From CAYPEK01 sp964409645 (GTDB taxonomy: Bacteria > UBP15 > UBA6099), in assembly GCA_964409645.1 (NCBI GenBank), contig CAYPEK010000007.1:1-64000 (forward strand): a DNA stretch of 64,000 nt, in the 5' to 3' direction. The notes below the pieces were generated by a model that was not told where the DNA came from, did not search any database, and saw only the letters and a program-made list of their open reading frames with translations. Shown here piece after piece: positions 53,138 through 62,846 of the stretch. The position numbers were made by a program, and so were the translations under genes. Numbering within the stretch: the stretch's first letter is position 1; each line of letters begins with the position of its first letter.

Positions 53138-53905
53138 ATGGACGTACGGCTTTTCAAGCTGTTGATTTTTCTCGGCGTCGAAGGCGTTCTAGTCGGGATG
53201 TTCTTTCTCGAACAGAAAGTGAGTGCGCGAATCCCGTATTACGAGATTATGCACTACGCGAATTTTCTGCTGATAATTTCGGTGGCGGTTCTTCTGATGT
53301 TGCCGGAAGACAACTGGATTTGGATTGTAGAGGATAACCCGCGCATAAGGAAAATATCGCTAAGGTCGAAGGCTGCGAAACACCTGCATCTTTCGATGCT
53401 GTATCTGTTCGGCTTCACATTCCTCCCGTTTATTTTCTGCATGGCATTCATGATAAAGGAGCAGAACCCGTATCGATATCCGTTGTCGTGGCTTTTTTTC
53501 GCGGGCGCCGGGCTTTACGGAGTGTTTTGCGCTTGGAAAAACAACAGGAATGTGCGCAAATACGAATCGCTTTTCGCCGTGGGGTGGGATCGCAGATCGC
53601 TGTTCCTTGAGATTTTCGTGGGTTTCAAGGTTTCGAAAGACCCGTTCTTTTTTTATTCCGGTCTCAGCCTGATTCTGGGATTGCTTCTGCTTGCCGGGAG
53701 TGTTCTCGGCCCGCCGATGTATCTCAAATATATCGGGCCATGGAACAATGAGTTCGATATGCAGAAACAGGTTGTGTTGACGATGTTGTTCCATTTCTTC
53801 ATGGTTATCGGCGTATGTTCCACGGCGATGTATTTAACGTTTCAATTGTTTTTTTCGAGGAGTCTCGAACGCTGGTCAAGAACGACGCACGAGAAGCGTT
53901 ATTGA
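53138..53905 (+). CDS. Polytopic membrane protein of unknown function
   Basis: This 255-residue protein has about six hydrophobic segments (near residues 5-24, 40-57, 92-112, 118-134, 172-195 and 215-245) with short basic loops. It has no recognised family motif. Its ATG follows the DUF3084 stop codon with no gap, so the two are very likely translated together and may form one complex. A KdsD gene follows 43 nt later on the same strand. Confidence 0.72.
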   Translation: MDVRLFKLLIFLGVEGVLVGMFFLEQKVSARIPYYEIMHYANFLLIISVAVLLMLPEDNWIWIVEDNPRIRKISLRSKAAKHLHLSMLYLFGFTFLPFIFCMAFMIKEQNPYRYPLSWLFFAGAGLYGVFCAWKNNRNVRKYESLFAVGWDRRSLFLEIFVGFKVSKDPFFFYSGLSLILGLLLLAGSVLGPPMYLKYIGPWNNEFDMQKQVVLTMLFHFFMVIGVCSTAMYLTFQLFFSRSLERWSRTTHEKRY

Positions 53906-53948
53906 ATAGGCGCCCGCCGACGCGGCGCGGCCTTTACCGGAGGGGCAG

Positions 53949-54986
53949 ATGGCGAATATCAGAAAATTGAAGGAAATGCTCGAACGGCAGGGCCGAGGCA
54001 TCGAAAAGCTTCTGGACGGATCAGGGAAACAGTTTGAGAAAGCTGTTGAGATGGTGCGCTCGTGCCGTGGAACAGTGGTAGTGATCGGCTTCGGGAAATC
54101 AGGCGCTGTTGGCGCGAAGGTTGCCGCGACGCTCCGCAGCGCGGGCAGGCGCGCCGCGATCATGAACCCGGTGGAGGCGTTCCACGGCGAGGCGGCGAGT
54201 ATTTCGCCGGAAGACGTGGCGCTCGTGATTTCGAGCAGTGGCGAGTCGGACGAAATTGTTCGCATTATTCCGTGGCTGAAGAAAAAACGCGTGCCGGTGA
54301 TTGCGGTGACGCCGTACGACCGGAGCAGCATCGCGCGCGCGGCGGATGTGCTCCTTAAAACTCTGCCTCCGGCGGACCCGACGGACAACTATGCTTCTTA
54401 CTCGACTTGCCTGAGCGCGCTGGCAATGGCCGACCTGATCGCGCTCGCCATTATTTACGAGCAGGATATCGAACACGAACGCGTGACCGGATCGCGGAAA
54501 GACGCAGGCGAGGCGATTTATACGATCGAAGACTTGCTGGCGACGAGACCGAACAACCCGGTCGTGCCGCACGATATGATTTTCCGCGATGCGCTGATAG
54601 AAATGACGTCGAAGGGGCTCGGCGCTATCAGCGTGGTGGCGCTCGACGGCACGCTTGCCGGCATAATAACCGACGGCGACGTGCGGCGGCTGTTGCAGCG
54701 CTCACAGGGTTCGCTGACCCAGCTATTCCTCAAAAACGTAGAGTCGGTGATGACGAAGAATCCGAAGAGGATAGCGGTGAGCAAAACGCTTCCGGACGCG
54801 ATTGCGATGATGGAGAATAACGCTATAACGGTGTTGCCGGTTGTCAATGCAGGTTCCGTGCCGGTCGGGATGATACATCTGCACGATTTAGTGCAGCTCG
54901 GTCTTCAGATCAGCCCGCCGTGGAAGACCGGCAAGGAGCCCGCGCCGCGCAAAAAAGCCGCCCCCGGCAAAGGCAGGAAAAAATAA
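53949..54986 (+). CDS. kdsD: Arabinose-5-phosphate isomerase (KdsD/KpsF/GutQ)
   Basis: This 345-residue enzyme interconverts ribulose 5-phosphate and arabinose 5-phosphate, the first step of Kdo synthesis for lipopolysaccharide or capsule. The SIS domain (about residues 25-170) shows VVVIGFGKSGAVGAKVAATL, the NPVEAFHGEAAS segment with the catalytic His, and ISSSGESDEIVRIIP. A CBS pair (about 205-325) follows with the GIITDGDVRRLL motif. The last 25 residues form a Lys/Pro-rich tail. GGAGGGG precedes the start. The presence of Kdo synthesis supports a diderm, LPS-type envelope. Confidence 0.93.
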   Translation: MANIRKLKEMLERQGRGIEKLLDGSGKQFEKAVEMVRSCRGTVVVIGFGKSGAVGAKVAATLRSAGRRAAIMNPVEAFHGEAASISPEDVALVISSSGESDEIVRIIPWLKKKRVPVIAVTPYDRSSIARAADVLLKTLPPADPTDNYASYSTCLSALAMADLIALAIIYEQDIEHERVTGSRKDAGEAIYTIEDLLATRPNNPVVPHDMIFRDALIEMTSKGLGAISVVALDGTLAGIITDGDVRRLLQRSQGSLTQLFLKNVESVMTKNPKRIAVSKTLPDAIAMMENNAITVLPVVNAGSVPVGMIHLHDLVQLGLQISPPWKTGKEPAPRKKAAPGKGRKK

Positions 54987-55020
54987 GCTGCCGGATCGAC
55001 GGAAAAAGTCTCGATACCTG

Positions 55021-55455
55021 ATGAAGAAAAGGAAGATTACAACCGATACGGTGGTGAATGTAACATTCGCCGCTGTTATGATCGCTATTGCATTGCTGAT
55101 GGCGCGGCCGGTGTTCTTTCTGAGTCCGGAGAAGAAGGTCGAGAAAGCCGCTCGCGGCAACGGAGCCGCAATCAATCTCGCGCTCGTTGTGTATGCCAGA
55201 AAGCATGAAAACAACTATCCAGAGGAGCGTCTGGTGACAGGCGGCGCTGGAGATATCCTGACCAAGGAAAAGATTATCAGTAGGTATCCCGACAACCCGT
55301 ATGCAAAGCCGGGAACGCGGATGAAGAAGGTTCCGTTCGGCAAACCGTCTCCGGGCGATTTTTCGTACAGGCTGAACAAGAAGGGGCTTTACGGCATCGA
55401 GGTTGTTGTTTACGGGCGCCGCGGGATTGTTTTCTCGAAAAAAACGGGCGGTTGA
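55021..55455 (+). CDS. Pseudopilin GspG-like protein without a prepilin cleavage site
   Basis: This 144-residue protein has a basic start, one hydrophobic helix (about residues 12-32) and a compact C-terminal domain whose ISRYPDNPYAKPG and GDFSYRLNKKGLYGIEVVVYG segments resemble the major pseudopilin GspG fold. Unlike true prepilins it lacks the G|FTLIE motif, so it would stay an ordinary signal-anchored protein. It starts 34 nt after kdsD and is followed 24 nt later by a TMTC-like gene. It may be a membrane-tethered relative of pseudopilins; function unknown. Confidence 0.65.
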   Translation: MKKRKITTDTVVNVTFAAVMIAIALLMARPVFFLSPEKKVEKAARGNGAAINLALVVYARKHENNYPEERLVTGGAGDILTKEKIISRYPDNPYAKPGTRMKKVPFGKPSPGDFSYRLNKKGLYGIEVVVYGRRGIVFSKKTGG

Positions 55456-55479
55456 GCGGACAGGGTCCGGCGGGCAAAC

Positions 55480-57327
55480 ATGACGAATACGCTTACAGAC
55501 TCAAAGCGAAATCTTCTTGCGGCGCTTTTGATAGCCGTCGCAGGGCTTATCTTGTATTTGAACACTATCAACCATCCTTTTGTATATGACGACCTCGTTA
55601 TCATCAGAGACAACCGGAATCTCGACGACATCAGGAATTTCCGAAAACTTTTCACGCACGATTATTTCTCGGTTTCAGGCGAGCGCAGTTATCGCCCGGT
55701 ATCGACCGCTCTCGCATTTGCCGATGTGGCGATAGGCGGAAGGAACCCCGCTGTTTTCAGGGTGACGAGCATCGCGGTTCACCTCGCCGCCGGAATTTTT
55801 GTTTTTCTTTCGCTGTTGACGCTCACGAAGAGGCGGTCGCTCGCTTTTCTGGCGGCGCTGTTTTTTGTTCTCCATCCGATCCAGACGGAAGCGGTGAACG
55901 GCGCATCGTTCATAGAGGACCCTCTTTCCGCAATGTTTTTTTTCGCGGCCTTTTATCTGTTTTTGAAAGGCGTCGCGGGTGGCGGAGGACCGGTGCGATA
56001 TGCGATGTCCGCCGTGCTTTATCTATTTGCGATGTTTGCGAAGGAGAGCGCGATTGTCCTGCCGGTCGCGGCGCTTGCCGCCGACTGGGCGTTTCGCCGG
56101 GATGAGAAGTTTATTGTGGTTGCTAAAAAGCGAGCGCCCGCTTACCTCATGTATGCGGCTGCGGCAGTGTTTTACGTTATTGTCCGGTTTATTGTTCTTG
56201 TTAACAGGCAGCCGGGCGCGCTCGCGGGCTACGAGGCCGGGGGGCCGGTTCACGCTTTCGCCGGCGCGGCTGCGGTTCTCTTGGAATACTTTAAACTTTT
56301 CTTTTATCCGGCGCGGCTCAGCATCGAGCATTGCCCGGGTCTTCCCGCAGGACTTGCCGACTGGCGGGTTGCATCAGGTATAGCGGCGTTTGCAGCGCTC
56401 CTGATTTTGGGGGCGGCGCTGCGGAGGTCGAATCCGGCGGCGGCGTTCGGCTCGCTGTTTTTCGCCGTAAATTTTCTTCCGGTGTCCGGGATTGTCCCGT
56501 TCGGCGGAGTGATGGCCGAGCGGTATATGTACCTGCCGTCGTTCGGACTCTGCCTTTTCACGATCGCGCTTTTTATGCCCGAAAGCGTTAGGACGGGCGA
56601 TGCGGCGAAGAAGGCGGAAAAGTGGAATGTGATTTTCTCGGTCTGTTTCATAGTCATTTATGGAATAACGGCGTTTCAGCGAAATTATGTCTGGCGGGAT
56701 GAGTTGTATCTATGGCGTTCGGCGATTGATGTGTGCCCGGCGAGTTCGCGCGCTCAGACGAATTACGGGAGGCGGATGCTGGAGGTGTCTGCTGCTCCGA
56801 AGGATGTGGGTGTCGCTGAAGCGCATCTCGAAAAAGCGGTGCGGCTTGATCCGGCGAACTACGAGGCGGCGCTCGCGCTGGGAACGGCGTATCTAAGGAG
56901 CGGCGATCCGGAGGGCGCGGTGGCGGCGTTCAGGAAAGCTTATGAATCGCACCCGACGAACGACGTGCGTTACAATCTGGGGATCGCTCTGAACGCCGCG
57001 GGAAGGCCGCGTGAGGCGTTGCTTTATCTCAATGAGATATTCAGGACGCAGCCGGAATGGCCGGCTGCTCTTTATCTTTGCGGAAATGCGTATCTGAAAT
57101 CCGCGGACTTCAGAAATGCGGAGCGGATGTACCGACGGGTTCTGAAGCTGGATCCGGGAATGACTGAGGCGAAGGGAAACCTGTCGATCGTGTATATGCA
57201 AACCGGCCGCGAAGGCGAAGCGGAATTATTATTAAAAGATATTCTGAAATCAGATCCGAAAAACATTTATGCAATAAAGAATATGGAAATAATCAGGTTG
57301 CGGCGAAGCGCGCCGAAACTGAAATAA
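55480..57327 (+). CDS. TMTC-like GT-C glycosyltransferase with C-terminal TPR repeats
   Basis: About ten hydrophobic segments fill the first 410 of 615 residues. The first loop carries FVYDDLVII, with the paired acidic residues typical of GT-C enzymes, and LHPIQTEAVNGASF, the H-P-x-x-T-E-A motif of TMTC/DUF1736 proteins. The C-terminal 180 residues contain four or five TPR units (LDPANYEAALALGTAYLRSG, DVRYNLGIALNAAGR, GNAYLKSADFRNAERMYRRV). This family transfers mannose or other sugars from a lipid donor onto proteins. It could glycosylate the surface proteins encoded nearby, an inference from context. Confidence 0.87.
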   Translation: MTNTLTDSKRNLLAALLIAVAGLILYLNTINHPFVYDDLVIIRDNRNLDDIRNFRKLFTHDYFSVSGERSYRPVSTALAFADVAIGGRNPAVFRVTSIAVHLAAGIFVFLSLLTLTKRRSLAFLAALFFVLHPIQTEAVNGASFIEDPLSAMFFFAAFYLFLKGVAGGGGPVRYAMSAVLYLFAMFAKESAIVLPVAALAADWAFRRDEKFIVVAKKRAPAYLMYAAAAVFYVIVRFIVLVNRQPGALAGYEAGGPVHAFAGAAAVLLEYFKLFFYPARLSIEHCPGLPAGLADWRVASGIAAFAALLILGAALRRSNPAAAFGSLFFAVNFLPVSGIVPFGGVMAERYMYLPSFGLCLFTIALFMPESVRTGDAAKKAEKWNVIFSVCFIVIYGITAFQRNYVWRDELYLWRSAIDVCPASSRAQTNYGRRMLEVSAAPKDVGVAEAHLEKAVRLDPANYEAALALGTAYLRSGDPEGAVAAFRKAYESHPTNDVRYNLGIALNAAGRPREALLYLNEIFRTQPEWPAALYLCGNAYLKSADFRNAERMYRRVLKLDPGMTEAKGNLSIVYMQTGREGEAELLLKDILKSDPKNIYAIKNMEIIRLRRSAPKLK

Positions 57328-57367
57328 GTGCTATAATAAGCAGATCAAGTACTGGCGGAGGCGAGAA

Positions 57368-59247
57368 ATGGCGAAAAGGAAAAAGACGGATGAGTTGAGG
57401 AAGTCGGTAGCCGAATTGGCGAAACTGTTCAAGCCGGAGAGTCTGACGGGGCCGGGGAAGAGCCCGATCGCGGGAGACCATGCGGCGAACGTGGTGCAGC
57501 TTGTTGAGTGGGGCCAGACGCATCTCGCGGCGGACCATCTGCTGTTCCCGGAATTGAACGATTCGCTCGCGGCGGTTGCGGCGTCGGCGATCCGGCAGCT
57601 CAACTACAGGTTTGCTCTCGGACGTCTCACGGGGAAAGAGGACGCCAAGGAAAAAATTGAAAAAATCAGAATCAGATTCAACTGTTACGATTTTATGTAT
57701 GAACTGGCGCTGAATTATATCGGGCTCGAGAGCCGGTGGCTGGATGAGGCACAGAAGGACCTCGCGCTCGAAATCATAGTCGAAACACTTACAGGCTGGG
57801 AAGCACTCGAATGCGAGGAACAGGGAGAGGCGGTAATCTCCGAGGCGGTGGTGAGCCGGATTCTGGACGGAATGGAACTCGTGCAGGGCGGCGCGAGCAT
57901 GACGGCGCAGACCGCGATGAGGATCAGGAAACGACTGACGGGAGATATTCCGTGCAGCATTCAGTTCCTCGAAGCCGCCGAAGACGAGATAACCGGCAAT
58001 ATCTATTTTCAGATGGTTTGCGAGGAGAGATGCAAATTCGGTAATGATTACGCGCTCGGTCTCAGGTGGCTGAGGCATCTCGGATTCGAGCAGGTATCGA
58101 CGAACCCGGTTCTCGCGGCGAAGGCGTACGACGACGATCCGTCGCTTGCGTTGGCGTTCCTCGATGAGGTGAAGTGCCAGCCGAAATACGATGTGTGGCG
58201 CTCCGATCCGGAGAAGTACTCGGACGAGATTACGCTTTACGCGACGCTGCTTGCGCTGTGGGACAATCTGCACGTTTACCGGCCGGTGTTCTACAACCTG
58301 CGCGTGGAAACTGGCGGCGGTGTGGTGAGCTTCCAGCTAAACCCGAACATCGCGCACCTCGCGGACGAAAGTATCGCGGACGCGCTGAATGCGATGAAGC
58401 AGGCGGAAGACGATCTGCGTGTGTACGATGCGTACCTGCTCGCCGGCTACAGCGCGTATCCGGAGCGCGGGCGCGCGAATATGGTGATAAAGGTCGCCTG
58501 TGCGCATCCGGCGGCGCGGAGGATCGCGAGCACGATCAACTCGTTCGGTCTCGGCTCGAACATCACGGTTGTTTACACGGTTGCGCAGGAAGTGACGCTG
58601 ATACTCGAAGAAATAGCGGGCATGGCGACGGCGATCCGGAAGGGCATCCTGCCGACACAGCTCTATATGACGAACATGGGCGGGCGGCTCGAAAGCCATC
58701 TGCGCGAGGTGAAGCTGGAAGAACTGTTCGCGAAGCTGAAGAAGAAAGTCGGCGAGAAGAACGCGCGGAAACGGCTCGAAAAGCTCGCGGTTGCCAATAA
58801 GACAATCGATAAAGTTAAAGCGACGGCGAAGTACGAGGACGCGGTGGTGATCGCAACTCGGTTCGGCGTTCAGAAAACTATTAACGATGACGCTATCGCC
58901 GCGCTGGCGGATGTGGCGTCGCGCAGCGAACTGGTTCAGTGGGAAGACGACATCAGCAAGTCCGGCACGCTCGTCGCGCGGCGGGTGTGGGGGATTTTCT
59001 TCTCGGACAAAAATCGCGAGAAATGGGTAGAGTATCTTTACTCGAACTTCATGCTCGGTGAGGATCAGGCGCGCTTCATCATGGACCGCATCAACTATCT
59101 GCCTGCGTCGAAGAGGAAACCGGAAGATACTTACTGGACGCTCACGGCGAACAATATGGTCCACACGGAATTCGGCAATCATCAGGAGAACGTGCGGATG
59201 ATGTCGCTGAAGGAGAACTTCAACCTGCTGGATTACGTCGAATCGAT
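57368..59247 (+). CDS. Long transaldolase-like protein, 3' end lost in a gap
   Basis: At least 627 residues are readable before the gap. The central part follows the transaldolase barrel in order: HLGFEQVSTNPVLAAKAY (about 238-254; compare TTNPS), GGVVSFQLNPNIAH (about 317-331; compare the EVSP strand), ANMVIKVACAHPAARRI with a Schiff-base Lys at 375, and NITVVYTVAQE. An N-terminal helical region of about 235 residues and a C-terminal region of over 200 residues are additional, so this is far longer than ordinary transaldolase (about 220-340 aa). It may act on sugar phosphates by class I aldolase chemistry. The ATG follows a GGAGG. Confidence 0.75.
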
Positions 59248-59347
59248 NNNNNNNNNNNNNNNNNNNNNNNNNNNNNNNNNNNNNNNNNNNNNNNNNNNNN
59301 NNNNNNNNNNNNNNNNNNNNNNNNNNNNNNNNNNNNNNNNNNNNNNN
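59248..59347. other. Assembly gap (100 N) at the end of the transaldolase-like gene
   Basis: A run of exactly 100 N hides the 3' end of the gene and possibly a terminator. The open frame after the gap is short and GC-rich and is probably noncoding. Confidence 0.95.
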
Positions 59348-59411
59348 GGAGGGCCGTTTTGCTTTAGGCGGGAATGTGCGCCGGGCAACTGTTTTAGTTG
59401 AAGGGCGCGTG

Positions 59412-59420
59412 TGATATAAT
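59412..59420 (+). promoter_or_regulatory. Extended -10 promoter of the sigma54 activator
   Basis: TGATATAAT contains the TGN extension and a perfect TATAAT (59415-59420). No good -35 is at the right distance, which extended -10 promoters tolerate. It lies 27 nt before the start codon. Confidence 0.45.
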
Positions 59421-59446
59421 TCAGCAAAAATCACCGGCTGGGAGCT

Positions 59447-60808
59447 ATGCCCGACCGAATTCTGGTAGTTGACGACAAGCAATCGATTGTGGAAATCCTC
59501 GAGACGGCGCTCCGCGAGGAGGGCTATGCCGTTTCCGCGGCGTACAACGGCGCTCAGGCATTCGACATGATAGAGTCGGAGGACTTCGAGGTTGTGCTGT
59601 GCGACGTGCGGCTGCCCGACATAGACGGCATGCAGGTTTTGCGCGAAATCAAGCAACGGAAACCCGCCCCGGCGGTGATTATGATTACCGCGTACGGGTC
59701 GATCGAGAATGCGATCGAGAGCATGAAGCTCGGCGCGGACGACTATGTGACGAAGCCGTTCAATCTGAACGAGTTGAAGGAAGTCGTCAGGAAGGGCGTG
59801 GAGCGCGTGCAACTCGTGCGCGAGAACGAGATGCTGCGCTCGGAGATCGAGAAACGCTATAACTTCGAGGGCATAATCGGCAAGAGCAAGGCAATGCTTG
59901 ATGTGTTCGACAGGATAAGAAGGGTGGCGCCGTCAACGGCGTCGGTGCTGATAACCGGCGAGACAGGGGTTGGCAAGGAGCTTGTTGCCAAAGCGATACA
60001 CTATAACAGCCCGCGCTCGCGCAAAGCGTTCATCGCGCTGAACTGCGCGGCGATTCCGGAGAACCTGCTCGAAAGCGAGCTGTTCGGGCATGTGAAAGGC
60101 GCATTCACGGGCGCGGTGGTGAACAAGCGCGGGATTTTCGAGGAGGCGGACGGCGGCACGCTGCTGCTGGACGAGATTGCCGAGTTGCACCCGTCGTTGC
60201 AAGCCAAGTTGCTCCGCACGCTCGACGACGGAACCGTGAGACGGGTGGGCGACAACCGCAATATCCCTGTCGATACGCGTCTGATATGCTCGACGAACAG
60301 GGACCTGACGGCGGAAGTGAACGGCGGCCGGTTCAGACTGGACCTGTACCATCGGATAAAGGTGATAGAGATAAACATTCCGCCGCTGAGGGAGCGTCGC
60401 GAGGATATTGTTCTGCTTGCGGAGCACTATCTGAACCGGCTCGGCAGCCAGCACGAGAAGAGGATCGAGCGGATCGCGCCGGACGCGATGAATCTGCTCT
60501 TACATCATGACTGGATCGGGAACGTGCGCGAGCTTATAAATGTGCTTGAGCAGGCGGTGGTTATGACGGAAGGCGACACGCTTACGGCGGAGAGGCTTAT
60601 GGGCATGGAAACATCGCCGGCGGCGGGATTTGCGGCGGCCGACATTTTGAAAGAGGAAACGCTTAAAAAAATGCTCGGTCGTGTCGAAAAGGAAATAATA
60701 GAACGTATTCTGAAGGAGACGGGCGGCAACAGGAAGGAATCCGCCCGGCGTATGGGCTTGAGTGAAAGGGCGCTTTACTACAAGCTGGAGGAATACGGAA
60801 TCAAATGA
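59447..60808 (+). CDS. NtrC-family sigma54-dependent response regulator
   Basis: This 453-residue regulator has a receiver domain (phosphoacceptor Asp53 in LCDVRLPD, conserved Lys103 in VTKPF), an AAA+ domain with Walker A GETGVGKE (171-178) and the sigma54-contacting loop GAFTGA (218-223), and a Fis-type HTH at the end (GNRKESARRMGLSERALYYKLEEY). When phosphorylated it should activate sigma54 promoters by ATP hydrolysis. No histidine kinase lies beside it, though one could lie beyond the contig. Its targets may include pilus or surface genes, as for PilR, but no sigma54 promoter was found in this window. Confidence 0.94.
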   Translation: MPDRILVVDDKQSIVEILETALREEGYAVSAAYNGAQAFDMIESEDFEVVLCDVRLPDIDGMQVLREIKQRKPAPAVIMITAYGSIENAIESMKLGADDYVTKPFNLNELKEVVRKGVERVQLVRENEMLRSEIEKRYNFEGIIGKSKAMLDVFDRIRRVAPSTASVLITGETGVGKELVAKAIHYNSPRSRKAFIALNCAAIPENLLESELFGHVKGAFTGAVVNKRGIFEEADGGTLLLDEIAELHPSLQAKLLRTLDDGTVRRVGDNRNIPVDTRLICSTNRDLTAEVNGGRFRLDLYHRIKVIEINIPPLRERREDIVLLAEHYLNRLGSQHEKRIERIAPDAMNLLLHHDWIGNVRELINVLEQAVVMTEGDTLTAERLMGMETSPAAGFAAADILKEETLKKMLGRVEKEIIERILKETGGNRKESARRMGLSERALYYKLEEYGIK

Positions 60809-60849
60809 GGCGGTGGCCGTTATGTCACCGACCGTATCCGGGAGGCTTT

Positions 60850-62037
60850 ATGAAAGCATATAGAGCAGCGGCTCTCTTGGCCGCCGTGATGTTGCTGATC
60901 GGCGCAACGTCATGCGGAAGAAGGATACCGGGCAGCATAAAGAACGCGTGGCTTGCGGCGTCGCGCATAAGCGTGACGACGGATGACGAACCGTGGAAGA
61001 TGGCTGAGGGAGTGTATGGACTCGGGTCACGGTTTGTAGTGACGGACGCGGTGACGCAGCAGCGGCGTCAGGCGGTGGCTTACATCGCATCGGGCGTTAT
61101 TCCGGGATTAGTCAAGGCGGATCAGTACGGAGCGTATTTCGCGGCTAAGGCGGGGAAGAAGCCGGGGGAGCTGCACCGGAACGAATTTCTCGCTGATTTT
61201 CTTGAGGCGGATGTGGAGCCGCTGACTTCATTCGTGTCGGATAAAAAAGGCAGCATGCCGTCGATGATCGAGTTTACGCGGCGGGCGATGATTACGCTCG
61301 AACCGAAAGCGTTCTCCGCGAAGGATGATGTGATACTCGGGCCGGACGGCAACGAGCTCGGCTGGACGCTGATAGTGCTTGCGAAAGCGGGGCAGGTCAC
61401 ATCTTCGTGGCTGAATGTTTACGAGAGACAGGTCACGATGGAGGAAGTGCTGTCGGTGGCTCTGTCGCGACCGATCGAGTGGGGCTCCTATTCGGGACTG
61501 ATCGAGCAGATGGGGATTGCCCGCGCGCTGCGCGCTTACAAGATTTACAAACTGAACGAGGATATTGCAGCTTATAACGCGGAGAAACAGAAAAAGAAGA
61601 GCGGCCTCGGCGCGCCGCCGACGCTTGAAACTGTGGTGGCTTCCGGCAAGTGGTACGACGCGGAGAAACACACGAAACGGGTTGTTAAAATAATGAAAAA
61701 GAATCAGAATGATGACGGCTCGTTTTCGAAGCTGTGGTACCGGAAGAAGGCCGCACCGGCAAACGCGGAGGAAACGATACTCTACACGGGACAGGCGCTG
61801 GATTTTCTGGCGGTGGCGCTTGACGACAAGGAAATCAGGGAGCCGTGGGTGAGAAAAGCGGCTATGGCGACGGCTAAAGCGATTAACAATAATCGCTATC
61901 AGCTCGACGGCAAGAACTGGGCGGCGATGCACGCGATGCACGCGCTAAGGGCATATATGGATAGGTTAAACGACATTGGAAAGATGCCGAAAGAACTTCG
62001 CAATCAGGAAGAGCCGCCCAAGGAATGTTGCGGGTGA
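60850..62037 (+). CDS. Lipoprotein of unknown function with a prenyltransferase-like helical domain
   Basis: This 395-residue protein has a lipoprotein signal (hydrophobic stretch, lipobox GATSC, Cys near residue 22). The mature part is helical and ends in a segment with NQNDDGSFSKLW and KNWAAMHAMHALRAYMD, which resemble the QxxDGSW turns of alpha/alpha-toroid (squalene-cyclase or prenyltransferase-like) folds. The C-terminus carries two adjacent cysteines. ATG 60850 has GGGAGG five nt upstream; an earlier ATG (60805) overlaps the stop of the regulator gene. No enzymatic motif is certain. Confidence 0.68.
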   Translation: MKAYRAAALLAAVMLLIGATSCGRRIPGSIKNAWLAASRISVTTDDEPWKMAEGVYGLGSRFVVTDAVTQQRRQAVAYIASGVIPGLVKADQYGAYFAAKAGKKPGELHRNEFLADFLEADVEPLTSFVSDKKGSMPSMIEFTRRAMITLEPKAFSAKDDVILGPDGNELGWTLIVLAKAGQVTSSWLNVYERQVTMEEVLSVALSRPIEWGSYSGLIEQMGIARALRAYKIYKLNEDIAAYNAEKQKKKSGLGAPPTLETVVASGKWYDAEKHTKRVVKIMKKNQNDDGSFSKLWYRKKAAPANAEETILYTGQALDFLAVALDDKEIREPWVRKAAMATAKAINNNRYQLDGKNWAAMHAMHALRAYMDRLNDIGKMPKELRNQEEPPKECCG

Positions 62038-62052
62038 CGGCGGTTCGTTTTA

Positions 62053-62708
62053 ATGATACCTACTTTAAGTACAAACAGCATATTCGGGCGCATCGAAGAG
62101 GAATCCCGTGATTTCCGAATCGGGCCGGTTTCGGAGTGGCCTGCTGATTCCTCGGAGAAGGTGTCGAGCGATCCGGCGCGCTCTTCCGGCAGATACACGC
62201 GCGTGATCAGCAAACCGGACGGGCATCTCTTCTATGAGGTAAGTTCGAAGCTCTCAGACAAGACGCTGATTCAGGTAGATGTGAAATATTCGGAATTTCC
62301 CGGAGAGATGACACCGATCGCGATTGTGATGGGCGGCGTGATCCCGGCGAAGATCGATGAGAATATTCTATACGCCGAACTGGCGAAAACAGAGCATGGC
62401 GTGACTAAGCACGAGCGCGTTTTCATGCCGATGATCCGTCCGCAGAAGGACGAGAGGAACTGGGCCGCGTATATGACATGGGCGGCCAACCCCGGAAACT
62501 GGAAACCGCAGATCGTCGGTCTGAACTATTCGCAGAAGGTGCGCAACTGCGGCGAGCGGCTGACTCTGAGTTCGCAGCTCGGCGGCTCGCCCGTTGTTCT
62601 GCAGACGGACCACGGAGCGCAGGTAGTCCGCAGGGAGAAGAGGACGATTGCCGTGTGCCGGTTTGTGCCGGTGTGCACGGAAGGTATAATGAGCCGCTCG
62701 TGGTATTT
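62053..62708 (+). CDS. Protein of unknown function, 3' end lost in a gap
   Basis: At least 218 codons are readable from the ATG. I do not recognise the protein. It has no signal peptide and is predicted beta-rich (KPDGHLFYEVSSKLSDKTLIQVDVKY, TPIAIVMGGVIPAKIDENILY), with a few cysteines in the last readable part. It begins 15 nt after the lipoprotein stop and probably shares its transcript. No strong RBS is visible, so the start is tentative. Confidence 0.55.
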
Positions 62709-62808
62709 NNNNNNNNNNNNNNNNNNNNNNNNNNNNNNNNNNNNNNNNNNNNNNNNNNNNNNNNNNNNNNNNNNNNNNNNNNNNNNNNNNNNNNNNNNNN
62801 NNNNNNNN
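62709..62808. other. Assembly gap (100 N) between convergent genes
   Basis: A run of exactly 100 N that removes the end of the plus-strand gene and any shared terminator with the GH3 gene. Confidence 0.97.
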
Positions 62809-62846
62809 GTTGTAGCGCCCCTTTTGATGCACAGCGTTTTTTCGTC

